From NCBI RefSeq assembly GCF_000993785.3, contig NZ_CP009922.3:1054001-1118000 (forward strand): a DNA stretch of 64,000 nucleotides, in the 5' to 3' direction. The position numbers were made by a program, and so were the translations under genes. This document shows positions 37,015 to 46,607 of this stretch, one piece after another. The notes beneath the pieces are model-generated. The model saw nothing but the letters and a program-made list of their open reading frames with translations, searched no databases and was not told where the DNA came from. Position 1 is the first letter of the stretch. Every line of letters begins with the position of its first letter. This DNA comes from Streptomyces xiamenensis (GTDB lineage Bacteria > Actinomycetota > Actinomycetes > Streptomycetales > Streptomycetaceae).

Positions 37015-38159
37015 GGGCGTTCCTCGCTCTCTGGTGCTGCTGCTTGCGTCTCCTTGAGCGCGGCCCGCGCCGCCTCCAGGAACGTGTCGTTCTCGGCCGG
37101 GGTGCCGACGCTGACGCGCAGCCGTCCCGGCACCCCGTTGTCCCGGATGAGCACGCCGTGTTCCAGCACCTTCTCCCAGAAGGCGTGCGGATCGGCGAAG
37201 CTCCCGAACTGGATGAAGTTGGCGTCCGACTCCGTCACGTCCAGGCCCATCGCCCGCAGTTCGCGCACCAGCCGGTCGCGTTCGGACTTCAGCTCCTGGA
37301 CGTAACCCAGCAGCGTGGGGGCGAACTCCAGCGCGGCGTGCGCGGTGGCCTGGGTGACGGCGGACAGGTGGTACGGCAGCCGGACCAGCTGCACGGCGTC
37401 CACCAGCGCGGGGTCCGCGGCCAGATAGCCCAGCCGCAGCCCGGCCGCCCCGAACGCCTTGGACATGGTCCGCGAGAGGACCAGGTTCGGCCGGCCCTCG
37501 ATCAGCGGCAGCAGCGAGGGCCGGTGGCTGAACTCGGCGTACGCCTCGTCGACCACCACCAGCGCGCCGTGCCGGCCCTTCGCCGCCCGCTGGGCCGCGT
37601 CGTACAGCGCCAGGACGGTGTCGGGCTCGACCGCCGTACCGGTCGGGTTGTTCGGTGAGCAGATGAACAGCACGTCGGGCCGGTGCGCGGTGACGAACTC
37701 CACCGCGGCCGGCTCGTCGATGGTGAAGTCCGCCTCGTCCCGCGCCCCGGAGACCCACCCCGTGCCGGTGCCGCGCGCGATGAGCGCGTGCATGGAGTAC
37801 GAGGGGTCGAAGCCGAGCGCCGTGCGCCCGGGACCGCCGAACGCCTGGAGCAGCTGCTGGAGGATCTCGTTCGAGCCGTTGGCGGCCCACACCTGCCGCG
37901 GGCCGACCGCGTACCCGGTGGTCTGCGTCAGATAGCCGGCCAGCGCCGTCCGCAGCTCCACCGCGTCCCGGTCCGGGTAGCGGTTCAGCCCGCGCGCCGC
38001 GTCCGAGACGCGCTCGGCGATCCGGCGCACCAGCGCGTCGGGCAGCGGGTACGGGTTCTCGTTCGTGTTCAGGCGCACCGGCACATCGAGCTGCGGCGCG
38101 CCGTAGGGGGTCTTGCCGCGCAGTTCGTCGCGCAGCGGCAAGTCGTCGATACGGGTCAC
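37011..38159 (-). CDS. hisC: Histidinol-phosphate aminotransferase
   Basis: PLP aminotransferase that makes histidinol phosphate. The protein has 382 residues. The PLP Lys lies in [17 protein letters not shown], and [23 protein letters not shown] and DEAYAEF are fold-type I blocks. The GTG at 38159 overlaps the hisD stop by 4 bp, and the stop overlaps hisB. Confidence 0.95.
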   Translation of the reverse strand: MTRIDDLPLRDELRGKTPYGAPQLDVPVRLNTNENPYPLPDALVRRIAERVSDAARGLNRYPDRDAVELRTALAGYLTQTTGYAVGPRQVWAANGSNEILQQLLQAFGGPGRTALGFDPSYSMHALIARGTGTGWVSGARDEADFTIDEPAAVEFVTAHRPDVLFICSPNNPTGTAVEPDTVLALYDAAQRAAKGRHGALVVVDEAYAEFSHRPSLLPLIEGRPNLVLSRTMSKAFGAAGLRLGYLAADPALVDAVQLVRLPYHLSAVTQATAHAALEFAPTLLGYVQELKSERDRLVRELRAMGLDVTESDANFIQFGSFADPHAFWEKVLEHGVLIRDNGVPGRLRVSVGTPAENDTFLEAARAALKETQAAAPESEERP

Positions 38160-39478
38160 TTGCTGTCCGGAACCTTCCCATCGAACCGTGCCTTCACCGC
38201 GGCACCGTGGGCGGGCAGATCCTCCGCCTCCGCGAGCGTGACCACGTGGCCGGCCACCTCGGCCAGCGCCGCGCGGTCGTACTCCACGACATGGATGCCG
38301 CGCAGGAAGGACTGCACGGAGAGGCCCGAGGAGTGGCAGGCGCAGCCACCGGTGGGCAGGACGTGGTTGGAGCCGGCCGCGTAGTCGCCCAGCGAGACCG
38401 GCGCCCAGGGGCCGACGAACACCGCGCCGGCGTTGCGCACCCGCGCCGCGACCGCCGCCGCGTCCCGGGTGAGGATCTCCAGGTGCTCGGCCGCGTACGC
38501 GTTGACGACCGCGAGCCCCTGCTCGACACCGTCCACCAGTACGATCCCGGACTGCCGGCCGGTCAGCGCCGCCGTCACCCGCTCCTGGTGCTTGGTGAGT
38601 GCGACCTGCGCCCGTACCTCCGCCTCGACGGCCTCCGCCAGCGCCGCCGAGTCGGTCACCAGCACCGCCGCCGCCAGCTCGTCGTGCTCGGCCTGGCTGA
38701 TCAGGTCGGCCGCCACGTGGCGCGGGTCGGCGCTGTCGTCCGCCAGCACCGCGATCTCCGTGGGCCCGGCCTCGGCGTCGATCCCGATCCGGCCCTTGAG
38801 CAGCCGCTTCGCCGCCGCCACGTACACATTGCCGGGGCCGGTCACCAGCTGCGCCGGGGCGCACTCGTCGGTGCCGTAGGCGAACATGGCGATCGCCTGC
38901 GCGCCGCCGGCCGCGTACACCTCGTCGACGCCCAGCAGCGCGCACGCCGCCAGGATGGTGGGGTGCGGCAGCCCGCCGTGCTCGCGCTGCGGGGGCGAGG
39001 AGACCGCCAGCGAGGCGACACCCGCCTCCTGCGCGGGCACCACGTTCATCACCACGGACGACGGGTACACCGCCTGCCCGCCGGGCACGTACAGCCCGAC
39101 GCGCTCCACCGGCACCCACCGCTCGCTGACGGTGCCGCCCGGCACCACGCGCACGGTGGAGTCGGTACGCCGCTGGTCCCGGTGGACCAGACGCGCGCGC
39201 CGGATCGACTCCTCCAGCGCCGCCCGCACGGCGGGATCCAGCTCGGCCAGCGCCCGCTCGATCCGGTCGGCCGGGACCCGTACCCGCTCGATCTCCACCC
39301 GGTCGAACCGCCGTGCGTACTCGACCAGCGCCGCCGTGCCACGATGGCGCACGTCCTCGCAGATGGGCCGCACCTTCTCCAGGGCGGCCTCGACGTCGAG
39401 TTCGGCGCGGGGCAGCAGGTCGCGGTCGATCGCACCCTCTGACGAGGGAGAATCGCGCAGATCGATTCGGTTCAGCAC
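38156..39478 (-). CDS. hisD: Histidinol dehydrogenase
   Basis: Zinc enzyme that oxidises histidinol twice to histidine with NAD+. The protein has 440 residues. [10 protein letters not shown] (a Zn ligand region) and [20 protein letters not shown] are signature blocks, and [12 protein letters not shown] binds nucleotide. It is the first gene of the operon. GAGACT (39485-39490, minus strand) ends six bases before the GTG at 39478, which suggests a leaderless mRNA, although GGAGAA lies in those six bases. Confidence 0.95.
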   Translation of the reverse strand: MLNRIDLRDSPSSEGAIDRDLLPRAELDVEAALEKVRPICEDVRHRGTAALVEYARRFDRVEIERVRVPADRIERALAELDPAVRAALEESIRRARLVHRDQRRTDSTVRVVPGGTVSERWVPVERVGLYVPGGQAVYPSSVVMNVVPAQEAGVASLAVSSPPQREHGGLPHPTILAACALLGVDEVYAAGGAQAIAMFAYGTDECAPAQLVTGPGNVYVAAAKRLLKGRIGIDAEAGPTEIAVLADDSADPRHVAADLISQAEHDELAAAVLVTDSAALAEAVEAEVRAQVALTKHQERVTAALTGRQSGIVLVDGVEQGLAVVNAYAAEHLEILTRDAAAVAARVRNAGAVFVGPWAPVSLGDYAAGSNHVLPTGGCACHSSGLSVQSFLRGIHVVEYDRAALAEVAGHVVTLAEAEDLPAHGAAVKARFDGKVPDSK

Positions 39479-39593
39479 TTCTCCAGTCTCTCAGACCCCT
39501 GTGACACGGCGATCGCGCGTTTCACCATGCGGTCCCCGGATGAGCGGCGACCCACCGTTGCGGGGGGCCACACAGCCAGTAGGCTGGCCGGTC

Positions 39594-40385
39594 GTGACGA
39601 CCACGCGCCTGCCACTGTTTCCGCTCAACACCGTGCTCTTCCCCGGGCTCGTGCTGCCGCTGAACGTCTTCGAGGCGCGCTACCGGGCCCTGATGCGGGA
39701 TCTGCTGGACCTCCCCGAGGACGGTCCACGACCGTTCGGGGTGGTCGCGATCAGGGACGGACACGAGGTGGCGCCCAGCGCCATCGGACTGCCCGAGCCC
39801 GACGCGCCGCTGCCGGAGGCCGGCCCGGGAGCGGGCTTCGCCGCCGATCCGATGGACTCCTTCCACGGGGTCGGCTGCATCGCGGACGCCTCCACCATCC
39901 GGCCGCGCGCGTCCTCGGCGGCGGCCGTGCTCGCCGAGGAGGGCGAGCCGGAGGCGGCCGCCGACGGCTACGAGGTGCTGGCCACCGGGACGACGCGGTT
40001 CCGGCTGCTGTCCGTGGAGAGCAGCGGCCCGTATCTCACGGCGGAGGTGGAGACCCTGCCGGAGGATCCCGGCGAGGGCGCCGGGGCCCTGGCCTCCGGG
40101 GTGCTGCGGGCGTTCCGCGGCTACCAGAAGGAGCTGGCGGGCGCCAACGAACGCACCCTGGCCTCCGGTCAGGAACTGCCCGAGGACCCCTCGGTCGTCT
40201 CGTACCTGGTGGCGGCGGCCACCGTCATGTACACCTCGGACAAGCAGCGGCTGCTCCAGGCCAAGGACACCGCGACCCGGCTGGCGGAGGAGCTGAAAAT
40301 CCTGCGCCGTGAGACGACCCTGATCAGTAGGCTGCCCTCGGTTCCGGGCGCCGAGTACACGCTGCGCCCCACCAGCATGAACTGA
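39594..40385 (+). CDS. LON substrate-binding domain protein
   Basis: A 263-residue protein with only the N-terminal substrate-binding domain of Lon: LPLFPLNTVLFPGLVLPLNVFE (positions 5-26, core LFPLNTVLFPG) and YRALMRDLL, then ATGTTRFRLLSV and a helical C-terminus. There is no ATPase or protease domain. The function is unknown; such proteins may bind unfolded chains or act as adaptors. GTG at 39594 with TAGGCT eight bases upstream. It is divergent from hisD and followed by ybaK after 10 bp. Confidence 0.85.
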   Translation: MTTTRLPLFPLNTVLFPGLVLPLNVFEARYRALMRDLLDLPEDGPRPFGVVAIRDGHEVAPSAIGLPEPDAPLPEAGPGAGFAADPMDSFHGVGCIADASTIRPRASSAAAVLAEEGEPEAAADGYEVLATGTTRFRLLSVESSGPYLTAEVETLPEDPGEGAGALASGVLRAFRGYQKELAGANERTLASGQELPEDPSVVSYLVAAATVMYTSDKQRLLQAKDTATRLAEELKILRRETTLISRLPSVPGAEYTLRPTSMN

Positions 40386-40395
40386 GAGGCCGGCG

Positions 40396-40896
40396 GTGGC
40401 GAAGAAGAAGCAGCGGACGGGCGGGGGCGGCACTCCGGCCACGGTGGCGGCCACCGGGGCGGGCGTACGGTTCACCCTGCACGCCTACGACCACGATCCC
40501 GGCTCCTCCTCGTACGGCGAGGAGGCGGTCCGGGCGCTGGGCAACGATCCCCGGCAGGTCTTCAAGACGCTGGTCGCCGAGGTGGACGGGGCCCTGACCG
40601 TGGCGGTGGTGCCGGTCGCCGGCTCCCTCGATCTCAAGGCCCTGGCGGCGGCGGTCGGCGGCAAGCGCGCGGCGATGGCCGATCCGGCGGCGGCGGAGCG
40701 CACCACCGGCTACGTACGGGGCGGCATCTCACCGCTGGGCCAGCGCAAGCGGCTGCCCACCGTGCTGGACGCCTCCGCCACCGGATACGGGACGGTCTTC
40801 GTCTCGGCCGGCCGGCGCGGTCTGGAGATCGAGCTGGCCCCGGCCGATCTGATCGCCCTCACCTCAGCGGTGACGGCCCCGATCGGCAAGGACTGA
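40396..40896 (+). CDS. ybaK: Cys-tRNA(Pro)/Cys-tRNA(Cys) deacylase, YbaK type
   Basis: Hydrolyses mischarged Cys-tRNA(Pro). The protein has 166 residues; VFKTLVAEVDGALTVAVVP and the GGISPLGQRKRLPTVLDA block are YbaK/EbsC signatures, with the conserved Lys in FKTLV. The GTG start lies 10 bp after the LON-domain gene, so the two form a unit. It ends 24 bp from the convergent membrane gene. Confidence 0.9.
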   Translation: MAKKKQRTGGGGTPATVAATGAGVRFTLHAYDHDPGSSSYGEEAVRALGNDPRQVFKTLVAEVDGALTVAVVPVAGSLDLKALAAAVGGKRAAMADPAAAERTTGYVRGGISPLGQRKRLPTVLDASATGYGTVFVSAGRRGLEIELAPADLIALTSAVTAPIGKD

Positions 40897-40920
40897 GACC
40901 GCCGGGCGGGGCCGTGCCCG

Positions 40921-41580
40921 TCAGGCGGAGGGCCTGGACGGCTTGGACGGCCACTGCGGCACCGTCCGTCCCGGCGCGGGCAGCGGATCGCGCGGACCCC
41001 ACAGCGCGGTGCACAGCAGATGGGCCCCGACCGCGCCGAACGGCAGGCCCACCAGGACGCCCTTCGCCTCCAGCTTGAGCGGCCCGTCGAAGACCACGCC
41101 CTCCCCCACCCGGCGTGCGTGCGCCACCAGGTCCTGCTCGGGCCCCAGCCAGATGCCGACGCGCCAGGCGAGGAAGGCGCCGGCCAGCGCGCCGGCGGCG
41201 AGCCCGAGCACCTCGGCGATCCCGCCCTTGCGCCGCCGCAGCAAGAAGACCAGCGTCCCGGCGACCGCCCCCACCGCGAGGCCGGTCAGCAGAAACGTCC
41301 CGTCAATCGCGATCGACTGCTGCCCCTCGGAGTTCTGGAGCATCACCGCGCGGCCGTTGGACACCACGGGGACCCGGGGCGCCAGCAGCGGCCACAGCGC
41401 GCCGAGCGCCAGCCCGGCCAGTACCGCGACGGGGAGCGCCACCAGCAGCGCGGTCCCTGTCTCCCGGCCCCACTGCGGGCGCGCACGCTCCGGCGGGGGC
41501 TGGGCGGGAACCGACCAGGGGTCATGGCCGCCGCCCATGGCGGGCGAGCGGTGGTCCTCGGAAGGCTGGGGCGCGATCAC
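40921..41580 (-). CDS. Membrane protein, possibly DUF2567
   Basis: A 219-residue protein with about four membrane segments (roughly 45-65, 95-120, 128-150, 180-200 by hydropathy) and a short Pro-rich N-terminus. The text ALPVAVLAGLALGALWPLLAP and DGTFLLTGLAVGAVAGTLVF resembles the actinobacterial DUF2567 family. GTG at 41580 with AGGA eight bases upstream is preferred; the ATG at 41538 is possible. Function unknown. Confidence 0.65.
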   Translation of the reverse strand: MIAPQPSEDHRSPAMGGGHDPWSVPAQPPPERARPQWGRETGTALLVALPVAVLAGLALGALWPLLAPRVPVVSNGRAVMLQNSEGQQSIAIDGTFLLTGLAVGAVAGTLVFLLRRRKGGIAEVLGLAAGALAGAFLAWRVGIWLGPEQDLVAHARRVGEGVVFDGPLKLEAKGVLVGLPFGAVGAHLLCTALWGPRDPLPAPGRTVPQWPSKPSRPSA

Positions 41581-41779
41581 CCCAACATCCTGCCAGCACC
41601 GGCCACCTGTTCGGGCATCGGTAGGGCCGTTCGGATGTATGAGCGGATCATCGACACCGTGGCAAGGGTCGCCCGACCGAGACCCGGTCCGACTCCCGCC
41701 CCAGGGCCGGCGCCCGAGGCGCCCGTCCCGACCGCTCACTAGGCTCACGGCGCGGCAACGACAACGACAGGAGCACCTC

Positions 41780-42199
41780 ATGTCCGACGCGGTCGACCTC
41801 ACCCCCCACCTGCGCATCGCCCGCCCCTCCCGGGACCTCGGCGCGGCGGAGCGCTTCTGGCACGACGGCCTCGGGTTCCAGGTGCTGTACCGGCAGGCCG
41901 CCGACGGCACACCCGCCCACCGCCACCACCTGCTCATGCTCGGCCGCCCGGACGCCTCCTGGCACCTGGAGCTCGTGCAGGACCCGCTGGCCACCGTGGA
42001 GCCCCGGCCCACCCCCGAGGACCTGCTGGTTCTCTACCTGGGCACGCCCGTCCCCGACTCCCTGGTGAACCGGCTCGAAGAGCACGGCGGCCGACGCGTC
42101 CGGGCACACAATCCGTACTGGGACAGCTGGGGCGTCACGGTCCAGGACCCCGACGGCTATCGGCTGGTGCTGTCCACCCGGAACTGGTCCAACGGCTGA
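41780..42199 (+). CDS. VOC (glyoxalase/bleomycin-resistance fold) protein
   Basis: A 139-residue single-domain VOC protein. LRIARPSRDLGAAERFWHDGLGF at the start and VQDPDGYRLVLSTRN at the end are typical of the two beta-alpha-beta halves. The His in HHLLML and the Glu in HLELVQD may bind metal. The substrate is unknown. ATG at 41780 with GGAG upstream; TAGGCT at about 41740 is a promoter candidate. Convergent with the ABC-2 permease, 15 bp apart. Confidence 0.82.
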   Translation: MSDAVDLTPHLRIARPSRDLGAAERFWHDGLGFQVLYRQAADGTPAHRHHLLMLGRPDASWHLELVQDPLATVEPRPTPEDLLVLYLGTPVPDSLVNRLEEHGGRRVRAHNPYWDSWGVTVQDPDGYRLVLSTRNWSNG

Positions 42200-42214
42200 A
42201 CAGCGGGCACCGGG

Positions 42215-43000
42215 TCAGAACACCCGGCTGATGGCCGCCCGCCGGTAGGCCCAGGTCGCCAGGGTCAGCGCCAGCGCCCCCACCGCCGCGCACACCCCGA
42301 GGTTCGCGACCACCGACCCCCAGTCCGGCCCCGGCCGCAGCACCTCGGCCAGCGCCTCCACCCCGTAGGTGGACGGCAGCAGCTCGCGCAGCCATCGCAC
42401 CGGCTCCGGCATCCGCCCGGCCGGCAGGACGCCCAGCAGCAGCGCCGCCGACATGCCCAGCTGCCCGCACAGGGTGGCCAGCTCGGGCCGGGGCGCCAGC
42501 AGTCCGAGCGCCGCCCCGAGCCCCGCCAGCGCGGCCCCGGCCAGCGGGATCACCGCCAGCAGCACCCACAGTCCGCCCAGCGGCAACTGGTACAGCAGAC
42601 TGCCGGAGACCGCCGTGACGATCACCCCCGGCACCGTGAACGAGGCGTACGCCGCCGCCGTCCCCAGCGCCACCGAGGCGGCCGGCACCGGCAGCGTCGC
42701 GTAGTGGTCGATGCCGCCGCTCGCCCGCAGCTGCCCGAAGTGCTGGGCCAGCAGGTTCAGCGCGACGAACGCCACCACCAGCACCGACGAGCCCGCCACG
42801 ACCGCCCGCGCCTCGTCCCCGGTGCCGCCGTCGACCACCCCGCGCATCAGGATCATGATCCCGATGGACTGGAAGGTGGCCACGAACAGCAGCGGGATCC
42901 TGGCCACCCGCGCCCGCGACAGCTGCGCGACATAGACGGCCCGCAGCGAGGGCCACAGCCGTACGGCGGGAGCCAGCGGATGGGGAACGGAAGCGCTCAC
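42215..43000 (-). CDS. ABC-2 type permease
   Basis: A 261-residue membrane protein with six hydrophobic segments, of the ABC-2 exporter type (ARIPLLFVATFQSIGIMIL near the N-terminus and PVRWLRELLPSTYGVEAL near the C-terminus, both typical). GTG at 43000 overlaps the ATPase stop by 4 bp. Substrate unknown; such pairs export drugs, lipids or peptides. Confidence 0.85.
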   Translation of the reverse strand: MSASVPHPLAPAVRLWPSLRAVYVAQLSRARVARIPLLFVATFQSIGIMILMRGVVDGGTGDEARAVVAGSSVLVVAFVALNLLAQHFGQLRASGGIDHYATLPVPAASVALGTAAAYASFTVPGVIVTAVSGSLLYQLPLGGLWVLLAVIPLAGAALAGLGAALGLLAPRPELATLCGQLGMSAALLLGVLPAGRMPEPVRWLRELLPSTYGVEALAEVLRPGPDWGSVVANLGVCAAVGALALTLATWAYRRAAISRVF

Positions 43001-43971
43001 GCCCGTACCAGCCCGTCCCCCTGGCCGCCCAGCGCGAGGTAGACGTCCTCGAGCGTGGGGGTGGCCAGGGTGAAGTCGTCGAGGGCGGCGAACGCCGGCC
43101 CGGTGGTCACCTCGGTCACGGCCGCCCGCGCCCGCTCGGGGGGCAGCCGCAGTGTCCAGCGCCGCCCGGCCTCCACGGCCCCGGGGCGCAGCGCGGCGAT
43201 GGCCGGCACCCACAGCGGCGGCTCGTCGCGCCACACCAGGTCCAGCCGCACCTCGTCCCCCACCAGGGCCTTCAGCCCGCCGGGGGTGTCGCAGGCGATG
43301 ACCCGGCCCGCATCGAGGACGGCGACCCGGTCGAGCACGGTCTCCGCCTCGATCACGTTGTGGGTCACCAGGACCACGGTGGTCCCGTACTCCGCGCGCC
43401 GCCGGTCGATGGCGGCCCACACCGCGCGCCGGGCGACGGGGTCCATGCCCGTGGTGGGCTCGTCCAGGACGAGGACGGGGCGGCCGGCCACCAGGGCGGT
43501 GGCCACGCAGGCCAGCCGGCGCTGCCCGCCGGAGAGCTTCTTGAGCGGCCGCCCGGCGAGGGGCCCCAGGCCCAGCTCCTCGATGACGGCGTCCCGTTCC
43601 CGCCGCGCCGCCGCGGCGTCCAGCCCGCGCAGCCGTGCGGTGGTCTCGGCGGCCAGCGCCACGGTCAGTTCGTCCAGCGCGCTGGATTCCTGCCCCAGGT
43701 ACGCCAGCAGCCGGGCGGCGCGCCGCGGGTGCCGCACCAGGTCGTGCCCCAGCAGTTCGATACTCCCGGCGTCGGGTCGCAGGAGCCCGGTGAGCTGTCG
43801 TACGAGGGTGGTCTTGCCGGCCCCGTTGGGCCCCAGCAGGCCGAAGATCTCTCCGGCCGTGACGTCGAGGTCCACGCCGTCGCTGGCCACCACAGGGGCG
43901 CCCCGGGAACGCCGCCAACCGCGCGGCGCCGGGTAGGTCTTGACGAGCCCGCGCACGGTCAGCGCGGTCAC
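42997..43971 (-). CDS. ABC exporter ATPase
   Basis: A 324-residue ATPase of the drug/ABC-2 exporter group. Walker A is GPNGAGKTT near 48-56, signature LSGGQRRLACVATAL, Walker B VLVLDEPTTGMDP and the His switch LVTHNVIEAE. A C-terminal domain of about 90 residues follows. The GTG at 43971 (VTALTVRGLVKTYPAP) is chosen because the fold begins there; a GTG further upstream near 44045 with AGGGG is an alternative that adds an unlikely extension. Coupled to the permease. Confidence 0.88.
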   Translation of the reverse strand: MTALTVRGLVKTYPAPRGWRRSRGAPVVASDGVDLDVTAGEIFGLLGPNGAGKTTLVRQLTGLLRPDAGSIELLGHDLVRHPRRAARLLAYLGQESSALDELTVALAAETTARLRGLDAAAARRERDAVIEELGLGPLAGRPLKKLSGGQRRLACVATALVAGRPVLVLDEPTTGMDPVARRAVWAAIDRRRAEYGTTVVLVTHNVIEAETVLDRVAVLDAGRVIACDTPGGLKALVGDEVRLDLVWRDEPPLWVPAIAALRPGAVEAGRRWTLRLPPERARAAVTEVTTGPAFAALDDFTLATPTLEDVYLALGGQGDGLVRA

Positions 43972-44110
43972 AGCATCACCGCTGTCCGCCGCTGTCTGCT
44001 GAACGCCGGACTTCGACCGCCCGACCCATGCGGTAATGGGGCCCACAGCCCCTGACCCTACGTGGCGCCCGCCGTCGCCGGGGACCCGGGGCCTTCTTGG
44101 GGGACGGGCC

Positions 44111-45292
44111 TCAGGATTCGGGGCCCGCGGTGCGGACCGTGTCCGTCCGTTCGTCGATCTCCCGCCAGAACCCGGCCCGGATCGCGTACCGGTCCCGTTC
44201 GTCGATCTGGTCGTCCTTGTGCGCCAGCAGTCCGAAGCGGGCCGCGTAGCGCAGCAGCTCGCCGTCGATGCGGTGCGGGATGCGCGGGTAGTCGGCGGAC
44301 AGGGCCGACAGCTGTACGAACGGTTTGGTGCCGCCGAGCCGTTCCGCCCAGCGGCGGGCGAAGACCTGGCCGACCTCGAAGGGGTCACCGCTGACCGCCG
44401 TGATGTCCTCCTCCCGGTCGGCCCAGCGCTGCTCGGCGGTCGTCAGGTGCGACAGCATCGGCAGCGCCGCCGTCTCCGGCGACTCCTCGGGGCCGCGCTC
44501 CACCCATCCGCGGTCGGAGGACCAGCGCAGCGTGGCGGAGGTCGGGGGTGCCTGCGCGGGGCGGCCCAGCGAGGCGAGGTCCTTGGGGGTGGGCACTTTT
44601 CCCACCGGCTCGGTCTCGGTGGCGGTGGGGCACGGCTCGGTGCTGACGGCGGCGGTGGTGGCCCGGACCTGTTCGCCGTTCTTGGCCTGGGCGGGCGGGG
44701 CGGAGAGGATCGCGGCGATCTCGGGCCTCGGCTGCGGCTGGGCCTCCTTCACCCGGATGGCCCTGGTGATCCAGGCCCGGTCGAGCACCCGTCGTTCGTC
44801 CGCCTCGGCGACGAGGTCCTCGGACTGGTTGTAGTCGCCGTCGGCGGCCTGGACCGCCCACAGGTGCACGGCGACCCCGTGTTCCTTGGCGGACACCAGG
44901 CCCGGGAGCAGATCGCCGTCACCCGTGATGAGCACGATGTCGGCGCAGGCCCGGTTCCGCGCCAGTTCGGTGAGTTCGGCGTGCATGGCGGCGTCCACGC
45001 CCTTCTGCGCCCACCGTCCGTCGCTGCGGGTGAGGGCGCCCAGCCTTACGGTGACACGGGGCATGACGCGAAGTCGCCGGTGTTCGGGCTGCGGGACCCG
45101 GTCCGGGGCGCCGTCGAACCAGTAGATGCGCAGCAGATCGCAGCCGGTGTCCGCCTCCGCGCCCTCCCGCAGCCCTTGGATGAGGGCGGTGTGGTCCACG
45201 CTGATGCGGGGGCGGGAGGGTTCACCCGCCAGGAGGCTCGCGGCGGCCCCGAGCAGATATCCGGCATCGACCAGGACGACGCAGCGGTCCAC
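44111..45292 (-). CDS. NYN-domain ribonuclease-like protein
   Basis: A 393-residue protein. The N-terminal NYN (PIN-like) domain shows the expected acidic residues: VVLVDAGYLLG (Asp near 9), WFDGAPD, QKGVDAAMHAELTELA and IVLITGDGDLLPGL (Asp pair near 120). The middle (about 190-260) is low-complexity, and the C-terminal 130 residues form a helical domain with RRWAERLGG and RIPHRIDGELLRYAARFGLL, perhaps OST-HTH-like. NYN proteins cut RNA; the target is unknown. GTG start with AGAGG upstream. Transcribed toward the ABC exporter genes. Confidence 0.8.
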   Translation of the reverse strand: MDRCVVLVDAGYLLGAAASLLAGEPSRPRISVDHTALIQGLREGAEADTGCDLLRIYWFDGAPDRVPQPEHRRLRVMPRVTVRLGALTRSDGRWAQKGVDAAMHAELTELARNRACADIVLITGDGDLLPGLVSAKEHGVAVHLWAVQAADGDYNQSEDLVAEADERRVLDRAWITRAIRVKEAQPQPRPEIAAILSAPPAQAKNGEQVRATTAAVSTEPCPTATETEPVGKVPTPKDLASLGRPAQAPPTSATLRWSSDRGWVERGPEESPETAALPMLSHLTTAEQRWADREEDITAVSGDPFEVGQVFARRWAERLGGTKPFVQLSALSADYPRIPHRIDGELLRYAARFGLLAHKDDQIDERDRYAIRAGFWREIDERTDTVRTAGPES

Positions 45293-45492
45293 GTGGCACC
45301 TCTTTCACCGAGCCGTTTTCTGGAGTCTGCCCGACCGCGTCACCGTTATCAGCCTGAACTCGATCATCGGCGTGGCGAGTCGGACCGGAACCGGTCATAC
45401 AGGAGACATCGCGCAACCTGCCCGAAATGCGAAGTCTGTACGATCATGCGAATCTGATCGCGCCCACTGATTCCCGCAGCCTGGAGGCGATC

Positions 45493-45645
45493 ATGAGCAA
45501 GAAGAAACGCGGCCGCGATCAGCAGCAGCCCAGAAGCGGACGCTCCGGCGACGACGAACGCCGCATGAACGAACGTGAGCAGCAGCAGATACGCGAGCAG
45601 TCCGAGTCCCCCTCCGGCAAACCCCGCCGCTTCGGCCACAACTGA
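45493..45645 (+). CDS. Small charged protein (50 residues)
   Basis: A 50-residue, very polar protein: MSKKKRGRDQQQ, then GDDERRMNEREQQQIREQ, ending KPRRFGHN. It has GGAGG well placed before the ATG at 45493, a TACGAT -10-like hexamer near 45437, and a perfect terminator just after. It has no hydrophobic core and may be disordered or bind nucleic acid. No family assigned. Confidence 0.65.
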   Translation: MSKKKRGRDQQQPRSGRSGDDERRMNEREQQQIREQSESPSGKPRRFGHN

Positions 45646-45653
45646 CCACAGCA

Positions 45654-45685
45654 CGAGGGCGCACCCCCGCCGGGGTGCGCCCTCG
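45654..45685. terminator. Terminator between two small convergent genes
   Basis: Perfect 14-bp stem CGAGGGCGCACCCC / GGGGTGCGCCCTCG with a 4-base loop, 8 bp past the small plus-strand gene and 24 bp past the stop of the minus-strand gene. Confidence 0.75.
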
Positions 45686-45709
45686 CCGTGTGCGCGATTC
45701 CGTCGCCGC

Positions 45710-45985
45710 TCAGTCGGAGAATCCGTGCCGTTCGTGCGCCGCCGCGAACGTGCGTGCCTGGGACAGCTCCGAGGGAACGGAAGGGAGCGCCGGTGCACCC
45801 TGATGCACCTGGTCCCACGCCTCGTACACACACCGCGTGCGATCGTCGAACGCGGTCCCCGGGAAATACTCGGCCAGCGCCCGTATCACCGCACCACGCG
45901 AGACATGCGCCTCACGCAGGAGAAATACGGCCTTCTCAATCATTCTGGCTTCCACGGCATTCCACCCCTCAAGCGGGCCATTCAC
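45710..45985 (-). CDS. Hypothetical protein (91 residues)
   Basis: A 91-residue protein I do not recognise. A helical N-terminal part (MIEKAVFLLREAHVSRGAVIRALAEYF, from residue 15; core LLREAHVSRGAVIRAL) is followed by a short loop and a helical tail (ARTFAAAHERHGFSD). Codon use in the frame looks coding. Starts at 45985 (GGAG close by), a GTG 30 bp on, or an ATG at residue 15 are all possible. The upstream 70 bp are unusually AT-rich and probably hold the promoter. Confidence 0.55.
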   Translation of the reverse strand: MNGPLEGWNAVEARMIEKAVFLLREAHVSRGAVIRALAEYFPGTAFDDRTRCVYEAWDQVHQGAPALPSVPSELSQARTFAAAHERHGFSD

Positions 45986-46189
45986 TCCACATCGAAGGTA
46001 ACGCCGTCAATTACTCATTCGGGCAAAGCAGTTTCCTTTTCCGGTAAAGGCGATCTCATGATCCGATCAAGACCGGAACATCCTTCTCACGACGCCACGC
46101 ACGCCCCGGCTGCCGCCCGCTGAACGCCGCCGCGCGCAGGCGACCTCCCGGGAGCGACACCGGCGCGAAAATCTCAACATCATCTCGCT

Positions 46190-46458
46190 TCATGCCGCCG
46201 TCGAACCGGAGCGCGGGCGACCCGCGTCTGTCCCCGACGAGGCGGCCGAGCAGGCGTCCGCAGCGCTGGAGGGGCGGGTCGGCCAGGCCCCCGACGACCT
46301 CACCTGCGCCGAGGACCTCACCTGCGCAGGTCGGGGCGAGCATCCGCCGCGGGCTGACGGCGGGCGGCCGGACCTACGGCGTGACCATCACCACGACCTC
46401 GGCCGAGGGGGGACAACGCCGAGTTCGACATCCTGGTCGACGACGAGCCCCACGGAAT
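46190..46458 (+). pseudogene. Frameshifted DUF4333-type remnant
   Basis: Reading across two frame changes gives ALEGRVGQAPDDLTCAEDL, then VGASIRRGLTAGGRTYGVTI, then DNAEFDILVDDEP. This follows the DUF4333 pattern (CPxDL, VGA, RCxLTADGxxYGVTVT, a final strand). The first shift lies near 46323, just after a duplicated GACCTCACCTGCGC stretch, and the second in a run of six G around 46407-46412. The second conserved Cys is Arg here. No N-terminal signal or lipobox is found. Its neighbours on both sides are intact. Sequencing error in the G run alone would not explain both breaks. Confidence 0.5.
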
Positions 46459-46607
46459 AGACCCGCTCCCGGGCCCACCCCCTCACAGGGACCGGATTTC
46501 CCGCACACCTTCACCCACGTCACCCACCGGCCCACCGGCCTCATCGCGTTAGGGTGGGGAACCCCCACACCCCCCTGAGCCCCACCCCGCGAGGAGTCCC
46601 TACCACC

